Shown here in pieces: positions 28,757-37,992 of a stretch of DNA of 64,000 nt (positions are counted from its first letter, which is position 1; each line of letters begins with the position of its first letter). The stretch is taken from assembly GCA_026184775.1 (NCBI GenBank), contig JANCYW010000007.1, positions 248,001-312,000 of the forward strand, read 5' to 3'. Below the pieces are notes generated by a model, which was given only the letters and a program-made list of their open reading frames with translations, was not told the origin of the DNA and did not search any database. The stretch comes from Cyanidium caldarium (Eukaryota > Rhodophyta > Bangiophyceae > Cyanidiales > Cyanidiaceae). The position numbers were made by a program, and so were the translations under genes.

Positions 28757-30538
28757 TTATACCGCTCGGGGATGCTCGGCAGCAGTGCTGGCTGCGAGCC
28801 GTTGTCGGGCGAGGTTCTTACGCGAGTGCATGGGCGCCTCCATAGAGTGGTCAGCGACGCCGAAGGTGCTCGGCGGCGCGAGGAACGGCTCCATCTGCAT
28901 GGTGCCAGATGGCAGTACCGTTGCGGGCAATTGCACGTACGGGCTGATGGCGAGCGCAGACACCGCCGCCATATCTGCCGCCGAGACAGCGCTCACTAGG
29001 TACAGGAGGCGATGCGAAGCGTCTACCGCACGCACCAGGCCGACACCCACCGCATCCGCACCGACGACCCCGCCGTCGGCATCGCGCAGCATCTGGGTGC
29101 ATAGCGCCACCACCGATCCGTTCAGTGCCTGCCACCAGTCGAGGTCGGTGTTGTCGTCGGCGTCTAGCGTACGCAATGCATACTCGTCGCCACCATCCAC
29201 CATCCACACGCCGTCCAACGCATCGATACCGATGCACCACGGCGGTGACGAGCACAACGCTCGCGACACCGGATACGCCGGGCGCCGCTCGTACAGGCAC
29301 CACCGAAACGCATCTCCCAGACTGTCGAGAGCGGTTGGTATCTCGCTCGAATCCTCCGCCTCGGCCAGCAAATGCGTGGCTATCTGAGCCGCACGTTCGT
29401 CGGCCGCACTGAGTCGGCTGCGCGAACGACATCCCGCCACGGTGCTGGCGATATCCACAAACAAGTGGCACTCCGCGGCCGGGTGGTGAACGACTGGCGG
29501 ACATTCGCTCGCACCGGCGGCGTCAGTATGCAGTACCAGCGTCGGCTGCACCACCTTCGCGATCTGTTCGGCGAGCGTCGCCCCAAAGCCGTGCACCCAG
29601 CCGATGGTGTTGATTACCAGTGGCAACGGCGCCGTCATCGATTGCCTGGCTGCGCGCGCGGTGTGCAACAGCCGTCGGGCCAGACCCACGTACCGCCGGG
29701 GATCGTGTAGCGGCGTGACGTAACCGTAAAACAGCGTACGCAGACGTTGCCGCCTCGCCCGAGCCAACGGCCACGCCACCGAATGCACCAGTTGCGCCGA
29801 GAGGCATCCCGGCGGCGCCAGCGCGTTCTGACCCACATCCAGATCTATGTATGCCACCTGCTCACAGTGCTGCAGGAGCAGATGCGTCAGTTGCGCGGCC
29901 AGCATCGATTTGCCACTGTTGCGCGCGCCGACCACCAGAAGCGTCGGCGCCTCACGCGTCTTCGTCAGACTGGCCCGCAGTCGGCATTGGATGCGGTCGA
30001 ACACCTCGTGGCGATACGCGCACGGCGTCCGGGACGAGGCACGCGTGCCGCCTGGGGAAGCAGGGAACAGGCACGGCACGGACGACGGCACCACCTGTAT
30101 TCGCAAGTCGAGGCAGCCATGCCGCGCCTCCAGCACCGGCAAACACTGCCAGGGGAACGCGTCGATTCGCAGCGAGATGCTGTGCTCCACTTGGGACAGC
30201 GCGACGCCGTTGAGCGACAAGGTGGCGCCGGTGCCGTCCGCCGTCGGCTGCCACTCCACCGTGTAACTTCCCACCAGACACAGCCGTTCTTCCGGTTCTA
30301 GCTGTAGCGAGTGGTGGTCTTCGTCTGCTCGAAAATACTTGCGACTGGTGCTGCCAGCTCGCCACCGGAATCCGCTGACGGTCGTCCCATCGGATTCGTG
30401 CCTTTGGGTGGATGCAACCGCCTCGCCCGTCAAGTCGTCCGCGTCCTCCACCGGCTCTCCGTCGCTACCACTTGCGGAAACGCCCTCCTCGTCCGTCTCG
30501 TACCGAGAGAGTAGCTCGAATCGACTTTTATGACTCAT
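28757..30538 (-). CDS. GRC3/NOL9-like polynucleotide 5'-hydroxyl kinase
   Basis: Probable nucleolar polynucleotide kinase that phosphorylates RNA 5' ends during ITS2 removal from pre-rRNA. It has a P-loop (GARNSGKSM), a Walker-B-like DLDVGQNALAPPGCLSAQLV (family DLGQTExxPPGxxSL), LPLVINTIGWVHGFGATL (family LPLVINTMGWxxGxG) and a C-terminal domain with VGLVRAVDASHRLLYLVSAV and YVQLPATVL. The first half carries an Asp/Glu/Ser-rich disordered stretch and a beta-rich domain. I use the ATG at 30538, because the earlier ATG at 30694 would begin only 12 bases after the stop of the upstream transporter gene; the longer form cannot be excluded. CLP1 is the alternative family, but the C-terminal motifs fit GRC3/NOL9 better. 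Confidence 0.83.
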   Translation of the reverse strand: MSHKSRFELLSRYETDEEGVSASGSDGEPVEDADDLTGEAVASTQRHESDGTTVSGFRWRAGSTSRKYFRADEDHHSLQLEPEERLCLVGSYTVEWQPTADGTGATLSLNGVALSQVEHSISLRIDAFPWQCLPVLEARHGCLDLRIQVVPSSVPCLFPASPGGTRASSRTPCAYRHEVFDRIQCRLRASLTKTREAPTLLVVGARNSGKSMLAAQLTHLLLQHCEQVAYIDLDVGQNALAPPGCLSAQLVHSVAWPLARARRQRLRTLFYGYVTPLHDPRRYVGLARRLLHTARAARQSMTAPLPLVINTIGWVHGFGATLAEQIAKVVQPTLVLHTDAAGASECPPVVHHPAAECHLFVDIASTVAGCRSRSRLSAADERAAQIATHLLAEAEDSSEIPTALDSLGDAFRWCLYERRPAYPVSRALCSSPPWCIGIDALDGVWMVDGGDEYALRTLDADDNTDLDWWQALNGSVVALCTQMLRDADGGVVGADAVGVGLVRAVDASHRLLYLVSAVSAADMAAVSALAISPYVQLPATVLPSGTMQMEPFLAPPSTFGVADHSMEAPMHSRKNLARQRLAASTAAEHPRAV

Positions 30539-30706
30539 TCTCTCCACCTCCCAGCGTCCTTCGTGTCCATCGTACTCGAGCTCGACCCGTTGCCGCACCG
30601 AAAGCAGCGCTGCGCGTGCACCGCCGCGCGACGGGACGCATCGCTCGAGTACGATGCGTGTCATCATGCCCAGGACACCGAGGCACGCGCGCACGCTCCT
30701 CTTCTC

Positions 30707-33334
30707 TCACGACCTGAAGAACCAGTAGGCCACCAGCACCGTCACGATGCCGCTGGCAATCTGTAGGGGCACGCCCAACTTGATCCAGTCGACGACCCGG
30801 TAGTTGGCCGCACCGTGCACCATGAGGTTGGTGTCCTGGCCGATGTGCAGCAAGAAGGTGCAGTTGGCCGCGATGGCCATCACATAGAGTGCCGCGAGCG
30901 GGTTCAGGTTGGCGCGATAGATAATGCCGGAGGACGGCGACGCCACGATGGAGAACATGATGGAGACCGCCGCCACGCTGGTGATCACGTTGGCCAGCAG
31001 CGCGCTGATGATGTAGATGCCGAACAGCAGGCCGATGGTGCCCAGATTGCCGAGCACGTTCACCACGAATCGCGCCAACTGGGCGGCGGCGCCGGACACT
31101 TCCATCGCCTGGCCCACCCCGAACGCCGCGGCGATGGTGAGCATGATGGGTATTTTCACCGACTCGCCCGCTTGCCGCGGGGTCATGCAGCCGGTGATGA
31201 TCATGCCCAGCGCCGCCAGACTGGCGCTCACCACGATGGACATCAGCGCGCTGGCGGCGATGCCCACCATGGCCGCCGCCAACACCCCGGCGATGATCAT
31301 GTGCGGCAGGTCGTCGCGCGGCCGGTACGAGCCGCTGATCTCGCTCACCAGGCTAAAGTCGGAGTCGCGCGCATACAGCTCGCCGAAATCGTCTCCGGCC
31401 TCTACGATAAACGTCTCCCCGCCGCGTATCTCGATGTCGCCGATCTTGTCGCGCACGATGGCGCCGCCGCGGTGCACCGCGATGATGGCGCCGCGGTACC
31501 GCTTGCGAAAGTTGGTCTCGCGCACCGTTTTGCCGCGCAACGAGCTGAACGGAGATACGACCACCTCGTACAGGCGCCGCCGATGCATCTGCACCGACAG
31601 TTTGCGCGTCTGAGTCGAGGCGGGCACCACGCCCTCGATCATATACAACTCGGTCACCGTCTCCACGCGCCCGGCGAACAACATAATATCGTCCGCCTGG
31701 ATGATGGTGTCCGGCCCGGGCGCGGCAATCAGCGCGCCGTTGTCGCGCGTCAGCTCGAACAAAAACAGTCCTTTCAGCGACCGCAGACCGGCCTCCTGAA
31801 TGGTCAGGCCCACGATGGGTGACGACGGCAGCACCGCGACCGCCACGGAGTACTCGCGCGGCTTGGCCACCAGATCCTCGACCACGTTCTCGCGGTCCGT
31901 GAGCAGCAGCCGTGAGACGGCGAACAGCACCAACAGACACGCCAACCAGTTGAAGATGGCCACCTGGCCGATGCCGAAGATGGACAAGTTCACCGGCTGG
32001 CCGGTCTTGGGGTTGGTGACGTTGGCCTGTTGCGTCAGGCCGATCAACACCAAGTTGGTGGACGAGCCAATGATGGTGACGGTGCTGCCGACCAGCGCAG
32101 CGTCGTTCATGGGCATCAGCAGCTTGGAGCTGGACAGGCCGTTCAGGCGCGCCCAGCGCTGCACCGTCGGGATCATCATCACCATGGTGGCGGTCTTGTG
32201 CAAGAACACTGAAAACACCGCCACCGGGATGCAGGAGCGCAGCTGCGCGACGAACAGCGACTTTGGCCGTCCCAGCAGGTGTCGAAAGATCCACCGCAGT
32301 GCCGACGTCCGCTGGATGCCCTCGGACACCATGAACAGCACGGCCACCGACACCACGCCCGGGTTGGAGAAACCGCTGAGTCCCTCCGAAGGCGTGGTGA
32401 CGAAAAACGCCATCAGCGCTACGTCGGCCACAATAAGCACGTAATGCGTGGGCAGCCATCCGGCCACGATCGCCGCCAACACGATCAACAACACCGCAAA
32501 AGTAAACCAGCCCTTCCATGACAGCGGTTGGAAAGCGTACACGCCGAGAAACGCCAGCCCGACGCCGCACAGCGCCAGCGCCACCAGCACAATCCAGTTG
32601 GCCACCAGAAAGTCGCAAGTGTGCCGCGCCACCGATCGGGTCACGTCCACAAACCATTCCACGGTGGCGTGCGCGGCATCGCTCCACGCCTCCCAGCGGC
32701 AGCACGACGAGAGCGAGCGCCCGACGACCGGTCCGCTGCGCCCGCCATCCATCGCTTTGCGCTCGCCGCCCATATCATGGTCGTCGCCGTTGAGCGCACC
32801 ATCCACCACGATCTGTTCCTCGTTGCAGTCGCCGTTCGGCACCGCGGCATTGCCGTGCGAGGCCAGGCGAGCGCCGCTGCCGAGGCGATGTCGCAGACCG
32901 TTGGTCCCGGAATGGCCGCCCGAGATGTGTCCGCACTCGCTCATGGTGTGACGCCGCCATTCGTCCTTGCCGTTGGGCACCGCCCACTCGCCACTCCGCT
33001 CATCCAGACCCACACTGGAACTGTCACGCCGCAGCGCGAAGCTGCCCTCGGGCATACCCAGCACCGGCGGCGGCCGCGCCACCTGGCTGCCGGCGTCGGA
33101 CGCCACCGCCAATCGACCGCGCTGGCTCTCTATCGTCGACGTTCGCGTTCGACTCGCGCCGCTGTGCCCCAGTTGCGACGCGAAGCTCCCGTCCCAGTCG
33201 TCCTCCAAGTCGAACAGCTGGAACTCTGTCGATGCCTCGTTGGAACCCGAAGAGGTGGCCGCCTGCCCTTCCGGTGGTCGCGACGAGGCGCCATCGCTGC
33301 CTGCCCGCTGTGAGCGCGTAGCATTGGGTGTCAT
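30707..33334 (-). CDS. DASS-family Na+/sulfate-type transporter with TrkA-C domains (SAC1/SLT-like)
   Basis: Membrane transporter of the divalent-anion:sodium symporter family (CitMHS/SLC13), likely for sulfate or a related anion. Layout: a Ser-rich cytosolic N-terminus of about 200 residues, a first hydrophobic block of roughly six segments (VANWIVLVALALCGVGLAF onward, with SSTNLVLIGL), a central soluble block with two TrkA-C/RCK-C modules (ADDIMLFAGRVETVTEL and GGETFIVEAGDDFGEL) and a second hydrophobic block ending VLVAYWFFRS. This arrangement matches the algal SAC1/SLT sulfate proteins. The ATG at 33334 gives 875 residues; upstream codons start only from GTG. The exact substrate is not readable from sequence. 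Confidence 0.9.
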   Translation of the reverse strand: MTPNATRSQRAGSDGASSRPPEGQAATSSGSNEASTEFQLFDLEDDWDGSFASQLGHSGASRTRTSTIESQRGRLAVASDAGSQVARPPPVLGMPEGSFALRRDSSSVGLDERSGEWAVPNGKDEWRRHTMSECGHISGGHSGTNGLRHRLGSGARLASHGNAAVPNGDCNEEQIVVDGALNGDDHDMGGERKAMDGGRSGPVVGRSLSSCCRWEAWSDAAHATVEWFVDVTRSVARHTCDFLVANWIVLVALALCGVGLAFLGVYAFQPLSWKGWFTFAVLLIVLAAIVAGWLPTHYVLIVADVALMAFFVTTPSEGLSGFSNPGVVSVAVLFMVSEGIQRTSALRWIFRHLLGRPKSLFVAQLRSCIPVAVFSVFLHKTATMVMMIPTVQRWARLNGLSSSKLLMPMNDAALVGSTVTIIGSSTNLVLIGLTQQANVTNPKTGQPVNLSIFGIGQVAIFNWLACLLVLFAVSRLLLTDRENVVEDLVAKPREYSVAVAVLPSSPIVGLTIQEAGLRSLKGLFLFELTRDNGALIAAPGPDTIIQADDIMLFAGRVETVTELYMIEGVVPASTQTRKLSVQMHRRRLYEVVVSPFSSLRGKTVRETNFRKRYRGAIIAVHRGGAIVRDKIGDIEIRGGETFIVEAGDDFGELYARDSDFSLVSEISGSYRPRDDLPHMIIAGVLAAAMVGIAASALMSIVVSASLAALGMIITGCMTPRQAGESVKIPIMLTIAAAFGVGQAMEVSGAAAQLARFVVNVLGNLGTIGLLFGIYIISALLANVITSVAAVSIMFSIVASPSSGIIYRANLNPLAALYVMAIAANCTFLLHIGQDTNLMVHGAANYRVVDWIKLGVPLQIASGIVTVLVAYWFFRS

Positions 33335-33657
33335 GGCGCCGCAGCCTCCCGAGGCGCTGGCCCCGGGTGGAGTGCGGAGGTGCGTCGGCCGGCGTCTGCT
33401 CGCCTCAAAGACGGAGAGACACGTGCTGCCGCTCGCTGCGCCACCGAGCACCGAGCGAACCCGTCAGTGAGCTGATGATGTCCTGCGCGTCCTTTGGCGG
33501 TGCCGAACGGGTCACGCCGAGGGCGAAGTCCCTGCTTTCGGGCGCCTGTTTCCACGTGCGCCTCGCGACACTCGCGCCGATGCGTTCGTCAGCGGACACG
33601 TGGGGGGTGCGCTCGAGCGTCCGTGTCGTGTTGGGCGGGAAGCGCCCGGAAGACGCT
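33335..33657. promoter_or_regulatory. divergent intergenic region, DASS transporter / CTF8
   Basis: 323 bases between the divergent ATGs chosen here. The CTF8 frame is open through it but has no CTF8-like content. No known element seen. Confidence 0.5.
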
Positions 33658-34113
33658 ATGCGTGTGGCCATTCGAGTGGATGAGGAGGGTGTGCGAGAAT
33701 GGAACATGATCGAGTTGCAAGGGAAGCTCGATGTAGTAGGAAGTGATGAGCGCTGTGATCCGGACGTTGAGGAGCTGAGGGACAAGGCCGCGGGCGAGCT
33801 GGCGGGGACCACTCTGGGCGAGTTGGCCTGGGTACCGCCGGGAGAGCGTCCGGTGCTGATGATAGGCAGTCACCGTTTGGAGGGAGAGATGAAACGCCTG
33901 GAGCGACCGCTATTGGTGTTGCGTCGTTACCGTCGTTGCGATCAGCAGGAGGACGCGACCGAGTGGCATGTGGTGGGGTACACGGCACGGGTGTGGCACT
34001 TTGGCACGCGCCCGCGACCGGTGGTCACTGCGGAGGCGTGCCAGAGGGCGCCTCGAGGCAAATTGGGTCTGCATCCGTTTGCGTTGAAGAAGGCGCAAGT
34101 GAATGAAAAGTAG
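33658..34113 (+). CDS. CTF8: CTF8, subunit of the CTF18-RFC clamp loader
   Basis: Small subunit (151 residues) that with DCC1 forms the arm of the CTF18 alternative replication factor C complex, needed for sister-chromatid cohesion. The core is clear: WNMIELQGKLDVVG (family ALVELQGxLE), ELAGTTLGELAW, VLMIGSHRLEGEMKRLERPLLVLRR in two parts (family LxIGNHxLEGKxxxLxKPLLVL), WHVVGYTARVWHF and TRPRPVV (family F-KxRPKPII). The ATG at 33658 is preferred because everything upstream in frame is Arg/Ser-rich and unrelated. The length is close to that of human CTF8 (121) with a slightly longer tail. Confidence 0.9.
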   Translation: MRVAIRVDEEGVREWNMIELQGKLDVVGSDERCDPDVEELRDKAAGELAGTTLGELAWVPPGERPVLMIGSHRLEGEMKRLERPLLVLRRYRRCDQQEDATEWHVVGYTARVWHFGTRPRPVVTAEACQRAPRGKLGLHPFALKKAQVNEK

Positions 34114-34324
34114 GCAGGAGGTGGATTCGGCCACGAGTGGGTGATACGCCGGTTGCGAGTACTCTCCCAATGCCTGATCGCGGCTTGCACTGCACAGTAT
34201 CTTACGGGTCCGTGGTCGGCATAAGCGTTGCGTTGTGTCTGGGCTTATGTGTTCGTCTTCACGGCGGTGTAAACGAACCTGACACCACACCCCGCCTCTT
34301 TCCACCGGCCCCAGCCAGAACACG

Positions 34325-35461
34325 ATGCATCGGTTCGCGCGGTTCACCCCTCCAAGGGTGCTTGTCGCGAACGCAGCCCTCCGAAAAATGCAGGCGTTCA
34401 TCGGCAGCGCGTGGCTGCCAGCCCGGTATTGGCGGGCTACCGAATCAGGTGGCCTCCATACCATCACCTCTCTGAGGCGACAGGCTGTACATCGGTGGTC
34501 GCGGGGACGGGCCGCGCGACGGATGCCGCTGCGCGGCGTGGCCACCGAGGCGGACGACCGCGGTGCGCAGACTGCCGAACAACCGCGGCGACAGCCACAG
34601 CAGGGCGCACCGTATGCCCGCCGACCGCGGATATGTGTTTTAGGAGGTGGATTCGGCGGGCTGTACGCGGCGCTGCGGTTGGCGCAGTTGCCGTGGGGGC
34701 GCGACGTCCGCCGCTCGCCCGGGCGCGGGCCGGCCGCATCGACGCCGTCGGAGCGTGGAAGCGACAGCGCCGGCAGCTCGCCGAGCACCTACTCGCGCTT
34801 GCTGCGTCCGGAAATCGTGTTGATCGATGTGCGCGAGCGGTTCGTGTTCATGCCGCTGCTGTACGAGCTGGTCACCGGGGAGATGAGCGCGTGGGAGGTG
34901 GCGCCGCCCTTCTCGGAACTGCTGGCCAGCACCGACATTCGCTTCGTGCAAGCGCAAGCCACCGCGTTGGATGTGGCGAACAAGGTGGTCAAGTTTCGAC
35001 GGGTCGGGGCGGACGAGGCGACCACCGCAGAGACATCCCTGTCGTTCGAGCGGCTGGTCATCGCGCTGGGCAGCGAGGACACCCGTGCGCTGGTTCCCGG
35101 CGCCAAAGCGTTCGCCCTTGGCTTCCGTAGCGTGAACGAGGCGCTGGCGCTGCGTGAACGGCTGCGTGAGCTCGAGGCCAGCGGCAAAGAGACCATTCGG
35201 GTGGTGGTGGTCGGCGGCGGTTATAGCGGCGTGGAGCTGGCGTGCAACCTGAGCGACCGGTTGCGCACGCGCGGTCAAGTGCAGATCATCGAGCGCGGCC
35301 GCGATATCATGCTCAACTCGACCGAATTCAATCGGCGGCAGGCGAAACGGGCGTTGCAAGCGCGACGCATCGCCGTGGAGCCGTTGACCGACGTGGTGGA
35401 GGTGGCGGCAGACGGTCTGCGGCTGGTGGCACGGTCGCCCGAGCCACACAACGGCGGCGAC

Positions 35462-35494
<33 letters not shown>

Positions 35495-36133
35495 GCTTCT
35501 CCAAGCCCGTATGAGCTGCGCGACGTGGATTTGATTCTGTGGACAGCGGGCACCCGAGTCAACGCCTTCCTGCGCGAGCACCTGCCGGACGACATAGCGC
35601 GGCGCAACGAGCGCGGCCAACTGCTCACCGACACCTTCTTGCGGCTGCACGATCACCCGCACATCACCGTGCTGGGCGATGCCGCTTGCGTCATCGACCC
35701 CCGAACCGCCCCCGGCGCCCAACCGCGACCGTACCCGATGACCGCCCAGATCGCCCTGCAAGAGGCGGACTACGCGGCGTGGAACGTGTGGGCGTCGCTG
35801 ACCGATCGTCCGCTGCTGCCGTTCGAGTACGTGCATTTGGGCGAGATGGTCACGCTGGGACGCAACGACGGCAGCATCAATCTGTTGGGCGTGTTCAATC
35901 TCACCGGCCGCGTGGCGCATCATCTGCGGCGTGCAGCCTATATCGCGCGCATGCCCACCGATGCGCACCGCATTCGGGTCGGTCTGAGCTACGCTGCCCA
36001 GCCGCTGGCAGAGCTGCTGGGCGGCATGGCCAGCCTGGCCGGCGAGGTGCTGGATGCGGTCGGGCAAGGTCAGCGCACTCGCCGTCCCGGATGCACGCGC
36101 GGTGCGAGTGACACCGAGAAGGAGGCGCGATAG
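34325..36133 (+). CDS. type II NAD(P)H dehydrogenase, NDC1-like (plastid/mitochondrial quinone reductase)
   Basis: FAD flavoprotein that reduces quinones with NAD(P)H; plant NDC1 reduces plastoquinone and demethylphylloquinone in plastid plastoglobules and is also found in mitochondria. It has a FAD-binding RICVLGGGFGGLYAALRL, then ERFVFMPLLYELVTGE, a second nucleotide-binding VVVVGGGYSGVELACNLSDR, TVLGDAACV-type sequence near the FAD site, and NDC1-specific QEADYAAWNVWASL, LGEMVTLGRNDGSINL and MPTDAHRIRVGLSY. The N-terminus is a basic presequence of about 100 residues. The ATG at 34388 would start MQAFIGSAWLP, a Phe-type plastid signal, so the true start may be there. A run of nine serines followed by Asn interrupts the second domain. 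Length 602 (or 581). Confidence 0.92.
35464..35494 (+). repeat. AGC triplet run coding poly-Ser in NDC1
   Basis: About nine AGC codons followed by one AAC codon, giving Ser9-Asn within the nucleotide-binding region of the NDC1-like gene. Confidence 0.85.
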
Positions 36134-36270
36134 AGAGGCGCGCGCGAGCAGTGCGGCGAGGAGGCCATGGAGCTGTGTGCGGGATGGGTCAGATTGAGCT
36201 CAGCTCGGGGGCGAGTAGTAAAGAGGCCTGCGAGCACGACCACGCACCGACGACATGGCAAGAGCGCTCC

Positions 36271-37578
36271 CTATCCCAGTTTCAACGCCTGACGCACCAG
36301 TTCGGCACAGGCGTTGGCGCAGCCCCAGCTGACGGTGACACCGCCACCGCCGTGGCCGTAATTGTGCACCACGTGCACCGTCGCGCCCGCCCTCCTGCCC
36401 TCCTCCGCGGGCAACGGCCGTCGCTCCCATTCCAGGCGCACGCCGCCATCGCGCACCGGCCGCAAGCCGTCCCACCACACCTCGGCGATATCGCCGGAGG
36501 TGGTGTGGGCGAACACCGACGGCAGCAGCAGCGCGCAACGTCGGTGGATGTCGTCGCGGATGGCGCGGTCCGTGTCATTCAGCGGCTCGCCGTCGCCAGC
36601 GCCGCCGTGGCGATACGCGGCGGCATCGTCGTCCAAGAGCACCGTTCCGCCGCACGACGACATCTGGCCGTTGCGCGGAATGATGTAGGTGGGATGAGTG
36701 GCGGTGCCCAGCGGACCGCCCTCCGCCTGCAGGAAACAGTGTACCGGCCGGCGCACGCGCAACAAAATGCCGCGCGCCGGTCGCACCTGATGGTCGCGAC
36801 ACAGCTCGCGGGCACCCAGCCCGGTGGTGTGGATGAGCAGCACTCGATCCAGTGGCTCTTGCGCGGCATACTGAGTCAGCACCTCTTCAAAGGAATGAAA
36901 CTGCGGGCTGGTCGTTGGCGAGGCAGCGCCCTGACCGTCCGACGTCGATGGCGCGGCAAACTCGCCGCCGAGCGCCTTGAACCGCTCCACCAATCGTGTG
37001 ATGTACACCGGCATGTTCACCACTGCCGTGAGCCAGCTGATGGCGTGCGTGTACCCGTCGGGAAAGTGTAGCGCTTCCAGCTGCGCCGCCGGCCGTCGGC
37101 ATGCACATGGCATCGCCCGGTTCGTGCCGTCGATATGCTGCCGATGCGTCTGCCACTCTGCACGAGTAATCACACAAAAATCCCGCACGTCTTCCCGCCA
37201 ATACGGCAAGTCGCCGCCGTCGGCAGCGGGCGCCGCGGTCAACAACTTGCCCCCGTAGAACAGCCCCACGCCGGACGCGTCCAAACCGCCGCCGCCGCCG
37301 TCGCCGCCCTCCGCGGCCGCCTCGCGCAGCAACCGCTCGTACGTCTGCCGCGCCCACACCCGCACCTGATCCACCGGATCGATGTGGAACGGCATCCACA
37401 GCCCGCCGCATCCGTACGAGGTGGTGCGGTAGGCATCCGCCTCGGCCGCCAGTATCCGCACCCGCAGCCGCGCCGCTCCGTGCAGCTCCAGCAGTCGCGT
37501 CGCACAGCTGAGGCCGGAGATGCCACAACCGAGGACGAGAACCAGAGGCCGGGTGTCGGACGTGTTGTCGAAAGTCAT
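36271..37578 (-). CDS. D-amino-acid oxidase-like FAD enzyme
   Basis: FAD-dependent oxidase of the DAO family (D-amino-acid or D-aspartate oxidase), oxidising D-amino acids to keto acids, ammonia and peroxide. The dinucleotide-binding start is VLVLGCGISGLSCATRLLE; then SYGCGGLWMPFHIDP (family TxxAAGLWxPY), VHTTGLGAREL-type NCTGLG motif (here LIHTTGLGARELCRD), ARGILLRVRRPVHCFL, PTYIIPRNG, GLRPVRDGGVRLE and the C-terminal signature VVHNYGHGGGGVTVSWGCA (family HNYGHGGxGxTxxWG). The first ATG directly before the FAD motif (37578) gives 435 residues, with two Gly/Ala insertions relative to the roughly 350-residue family. The C-terminus ALKLG is not a PTS1 signal, so peroxisomal location is unclear. 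Confidence 0.9.
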   Translation of the reverse strand: MTFDNTSDTRPLVLVLGCGISGLSCATRLLELHGAARLRVRILAAEADAYRTTSYGCGGLWMPFHIDPVDQVRVWARQTYERLLREAAAEGGDGGGGGLDASGVGLFYGGKLLTAAPAADGGDLPYWREDVRDFCVITRAEWQTHRQHIDGTNRAMPCACRRPAAQLEALHFPDGYTHAISWLTAVVNMPVYITRLVERFKALGGEFAAPSTSDGQGAASPTTSPQFHSFEEVLTQYAAQEPLDRVLLIHTTGLGARELCRDHQVRPARGILLRVRRPVHCFLQAEGGPLGTATHPTYIIPRNGQMSSCGGTVLLDDDAAAYRHGGAGDGEPLNDTDRAIRDDIHRRCALLLPSVFAHTTSGDIAEVWWDGLRPVRDGGVRLEWERRPLPAEEGRRAGATVHVVHNYGHGGGGVTVSWGCANACAELVRQALKLG

Positions 37579-37992
37579 GCACGGTGACCCCGAAAATGGG
37601 AGTGTTCTGCGAGGACGTGCGGCGGCCCCGCCGACCGACCGTTGCGATCCGCGACCGATCCGATCGCCTCGCGCTCGCCGGTCGAGGTCGCTGTGCCGCG
37701 ATGCGTGCGCATCCACCGTGGGCGAGTCGGAGGCATGCGCTGGACGAGTGCACGGTATATCGTGAGCTCTTGGGGGGGGGGCAAGCGTCTTCCATCCACC
37801 GCAACGCGGAGCAGACACTTTTTGCTGAGACTTGCAGCACTGCAGAAGAGGGGAACCTCGGCACGACGGCTTCCGGTGGACGCGCCCTCCACCACCCTTT
37901 TGGATGCGCATACTCGCTTTAAGCCGTAGCGTGCACGGTATATACATTGTGCCGGATGCACGTACAAAGGCCACCTGCTGCTGCTGCCTCGA
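37579..37992. other. intergenic between DAO promoter and VPS13 3' end
   Basis: 414 bases between the ATG of the DAO-like gene and the stop of VPS13, both on the minus strand. It contains a ten-G homopolymer (37772-37781). The DAO frame is open here, but the extension looks non-coding. Nothing else recognised. Confidence 0.5.
37772..37781 (+). repeat. poly-G tract (10 G)
   Basis: Ten consecutive G in an intergenic region about 195 bases upstream of the DAO-like ATG. It could form a quadruplex with neighbours or be a sequencing weak point. Confidence 0.8.

Noticed and set aside
33910-34788. 292-codon minus-strand frame between CTF8 and NDC1
   Set aside because: Overlaps both genes and has no protein-family signal.
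34640-36067. 475-codon minus-strand frame antisense to NDC1
   Set aside because: No motifs; shadow of the NDC1-like gene.
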